Origin: Elusimicrobiota bacterium
GTDB taxonomy: Bacteria; Elusimicrobiota; Endomicrobiia; Endomicrobiales; Endomicrobiaceae
Reading direction: 5' to 3'
Assembly (NCBI GenBank): GCA_031282945.1
Contig: JAITCX010000233.1
Location: forward strand, 1 to 7,543
DNA: 7,543 nt
Part shown: positions 6,556-7,543 of the stretch, piece by piece
How positions within the stretch are numbered: the stretch's first letter is position 1
Layout of the letters: every line of letters begins with the position of its first letter
Notes under the pieces: generated by a model
Seen by the model: the letters and a program-made list of their open reading frames with translations, nothing else
The model's database searches: none
What the model was told of the DNA's origin: nothing
Program-made: the position numbers and the translations under genes

Positions 6556-7139
6556 AGCCGTTAAGTGAAATTTTTGAGATAAGAAATGGATACACTCCAT
6601 CTAAAGCAAATAAAGAATTTTGGGATGAGGGAAACGTGCCGTGGTTTAGGATGGAGGATATAAGAAAAAACGGACGAATTCTATCAGATAGTATTGGACA
6701 TGCTACGCCGAAAGCGGTGAAAGGGAAATTATTTTGCGCTAATTCTATTATTATGGCAACGACTGCAACAATAGGCGAACATGCTTTAATCACAGTAGAT
6801 TTTTTAGCAAATCAACAATTTACAATTTTGCATTTAAATGATGAATATAAACATAAAATATTGCCAAAATTTGCATATTTTTATTGTTATATTTTGGCAG
6901 ATTTATGTAGGAAAAATGTAAATACTTCTGCATTTTCAGCTGTAAATATGACAAGTTTTAAAAATTTTATGTTTCCTATAATCCCTCTATCAATTCAGCG
7001 GCAAATAGTGGACATCTTAGATAAACTTGAAAAATTTGTAGCAAGTTTGCAAGAGGGGCTACCTGCGGAAATAGAGGCTAGACGCAAACAATATGAATAT
7101 TACCGAGAGAAATTGTTGACATTTGAACAAGCAAAATAA
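6510..7139 (+). CDS. hsdS: HsdS copy 2, second half: second TRD and C-terminal helix, out of frame at C14
   Basis: Continuous open frame of 209 codons whose sequence starts RVANDKNLCPSGVEFK, the same linker and leader found before TRD2 of hsdS1. It then has a TRD with the recognisable NGYTPSKANKEFW and VPWFRMEDIRKNGRI segments and ATIGEHALI, and ends with the conserved helix EIEARRKQYEYYREKLLTF and EQAK. It has no leader start of its own: an in-frame GTG at 6636 and ATG at 6651 fall inside the TRD and would remove its beginning, and no good ribosome binding site precedes them. I therefore read it as the 3' half of the gene at 5860, expressed only when the C tract has 12 or 15 bases, or at low level through slippage by polymerase or ribosome. 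No internal stop or decay is visible, which argues for recent or recurrent expression. Confidence 0.88.
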   Translation, partial: RVANDKNLCPSGVEFKPLSEIFEIRNGYTPSKANKEFWDEGNVPWFRMEDIRKNGRILSDSIGHATPKAVKGKLFCANSIIMATTATIGEHALITVDFLANQQFTILHLNDEYKHKILPKFAYFYCYILADLCRKNVNTSAFSAVNMTSFKNFMFPIIPLSIQRQIVDILDKLEKFVASLQEGLPAEIEARRKQYEYYREKLLTFEQAK

Positions 7140-7152
7140 AAAATATTCTAAA
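7080..7152 (+). repeat. HsdS terminal helix repeat, hsdS2 3' end (copy D)
   Basis: Near-identical to 5733-5811 only from RRKQYEYY onward. Upstream of this point the helix is divergent and longer (LDKLEKFVASLQEGLPAEI), suggesting that the TRD and its adjoining helix arrived together with a junction near 7080. Confidence 0.75.
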
Positions 7153-7337
7153 AATTAGGATATGCAAAAAAGTTCAATTTAATGAATTTATAAAGGCGCT
7201 TAAAAAATGTTTCAATCTCCTATTTTCAAAGCCCTCCGCCGTCATAAGCAAATATAAAAATTATTTAATAAAATATATCTAACTCTTTAGATCTAAATTC
7301 TATTTTTATTAAAGAAACTCCTATGAAAAAATGTTAA

Positions 7338-7343
7338 TATAAT
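7338..7343 (+). promoter_or_regulatory. Possible -10 promoter element for the gene to the right
   Basis: A perfect TATAAT hexamer. No match to TTGACA is present 16-18 bp upstream, only T-rich DNA, so this could be chance in such AT-rich sequence. If used, transcription would begin near 7350 and produce a leader of about 190 nt containing the inverted repeats downstream. Confidence 0.35.
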
Positions 7344-7370
7344 AGAATATATTTTGGCCCTATTTTTTGT

Positions 7371-7397
7371 AGAGAAAATAAAATATTTTGTTTCTCT
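7371..7397. repeat. Inverted repeat with AGAGAAA / TTTCTCT arms
   Basis: AGAGAAA (7371-7377) faces TTTCTCT (7391-7397); the interior contains the perfect palindrome AAAATATTTT (7380-7389). The same arm sequences recur in the repeat at 7437-7464. Confidence 0.5.
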
Positions 7398-7436
7398 TAA
7401 AAAAAATAATAAAGAGTTTGGAGCCGTTAGTTTTTC

Positions 7437-7464
7437 TGTTTCTCTTTTTTCAAAAAGAGAAACA
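7437..7464. repeat. Perfect 13-bp inverted repeat
   Basis: TGTTTCTCTTTTT (7437-7449) is exactly complementary to AAAAAGAGAAACA (7452-7464) around a 2-base centre, so a folded RNA would have about 12 pairs and a 4-base loop. No T-run follows it on either strand, so it is not a standard terminator. Direct copies of GCCGTTA flank it at 7423-7429 and 7471-7477. Confidence 0.6.
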
Positions 7465-7499
7465 TCCTCTGCCGTTAAAAAGAGATTAAATAGAGTTAA

Positions 7500-7514
7500 G
7501 CAAGCTCGGCTTGC
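7500..7514. repeat. GC-rich short inverted repeat
   Basis: GCAAGC-TCG-GCTTGC, a perfect 6-bp stem with a 3-base loop, is among the most GC-rich patches of this non-coding stretch. Its position about 20-30 bases before a ribosome binding site suggests an operator or leader hairpin; the role is inferred. Confidence 0.5.
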
Positions 7515-7515
7515 C

Positions 7516-7531
7516 TGTAAAAAATTTTACA
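7516..7531. repeat. Palindrome next to the ribosome binding site
   Basis: TGTAAAA-AA-TTTTACA is a perfect 7-bp inverted repeat one base after the GC-rich hairpin and one base before AAGGAG. A repressor site or a structure that hides the ribosome binding site are both possible; neither can be decided here. Confidence 0.5.
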
Positions 7532-7532
7532 A

Positions 7533-7538
7533 AAGGAG
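7533..7538 (+). promoter_or_regulatory. Shine-Dalgarno sequence of a gene beginning outside the window
   Basis: AAGGAG, a strong match, ends 5 nt before the edge with no start codon yet seen. A start at or just after 7544 would give normal spacing. Confidence 0.6.
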
Positions 7539-7543
7539 AGAAA

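Larger units (their letters stand above)
7140..7543. other. Non-coding AT-rich region between hsdS2 and the next gene
   Basis: No open frame of convincing length or composition occurs on either strand. The first part (7140-7160) continues the duplicated hsdS 3' flank. A 12-bp palindrome TTTAGATCTAAA lies at 7286-7297. The second half holds a possible -10 box, four inverted repeats and a Shine-Dalgarno sequence, all listed separately, so it looks like the upstream region and leader of a gene starting just beyond the right edge. No tRNA or rRNA signature was seen. Confidence 0.7.

Noticed and set aside
6636..7139. A separate gene starting at GTG 6636
   Set aside because: The conserved HsdS linker, leader and start of the TRD lie upstream in the same frame from 6510, so this start would be inside a domain and has only a weak, badly spaced purine stretch before it.
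5860..7139. hsdS2 as a decayed pseudogene
   Set aside because: Apart from the C tract both halves are intact, without stops or damage to conserved motifs, which fits a reversible switch better than decay.
4671..7152. The repeated segments as a CRISPR array or mobile element
   Set aside because: The repeats are coding, unevenly spaced and explained by the HsdS module structure. No transposase, terminal inverted repeats or short regular spacers were seen.
7207..7257. Micro-ORF of 16 codons (MFQSPIFKALRRHKQI)
   Set aside because: It is preceded by a weak AAGG, but is too short, with no homology I recognise and no context to support it.
7437..7464. The 13-bp inverted repeat as an intrinsic terminator of the hsd operon
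   Set aside because: It has no T-run after the stem on either strand and lies about 300 bp beyond hsdS2; kept only as an inverted repeat.

Overview
The window is one strand-consistent type I restriction-modification locus from an AT-rich bacterium, followed by about 400 bp of AT-rich non-coding DNA. The taxon cannot be fixed from these genes: type I systems move horizontally, and the signs here (A/T-rich codons, Shine-Dalgarno sites, a long C homopolymer used as a hypermutable tract) fit several low-GC groups, including host-associated Gram-negatives.

Layout, all on the + strand: hsdM (5'-truncated by the window edge, 1-1347); hsdR (1350-4508), complete and 2 nt behind hsdM; a 144-bp gap with an AT-rich hairpin plus T-run; hsdS1 (4653-5798), a full-length specificity subunit with two target recognition domains (TRDs); a 61-bp gap; and a second specificity gene spanning 5860-7139. 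That second gene is split by a run of 14 C (6497-6510). With 14 C, translation gives a 229-residue half-subunit (5860-6549). With 12 or 15 C the frame runs through to 7139 and gives a complete 425-426-residue two-TRD HsdS. This has the architecture of a phase-variable type I specificity switch.

How the parts work together: HsdM (methyltransferase) and HsdR (nuclease/translocase) form a common catalytic core, and whichever HsdS protein is available decides the methylated and cut sequence. Four different TRDs are present, two per hsdS. Each is preceded by a copy of a 'LCPxGVEF' repeat and followed by a copy of an 'ERRKQYEYY' helix repeat, conserved at DNA level. The locus can therefore diversify in two ways: frameshift slippage at the C tract, and recombination between repeats that would move TRDs.

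The right end (7140-7543) has no convincing gene. It holds a possible -10 box, several perfect inverted repeats and a Shine-Dalgarno sequence ending 5 nt before the edge, so another gene probably starts just outside. The C-tract switch resembles a mechanism described for NgoAV of Neisseria gonorrhoeae. Its combination with an intact second hsdS and four TRD cassettes is the most interesting part of the window.
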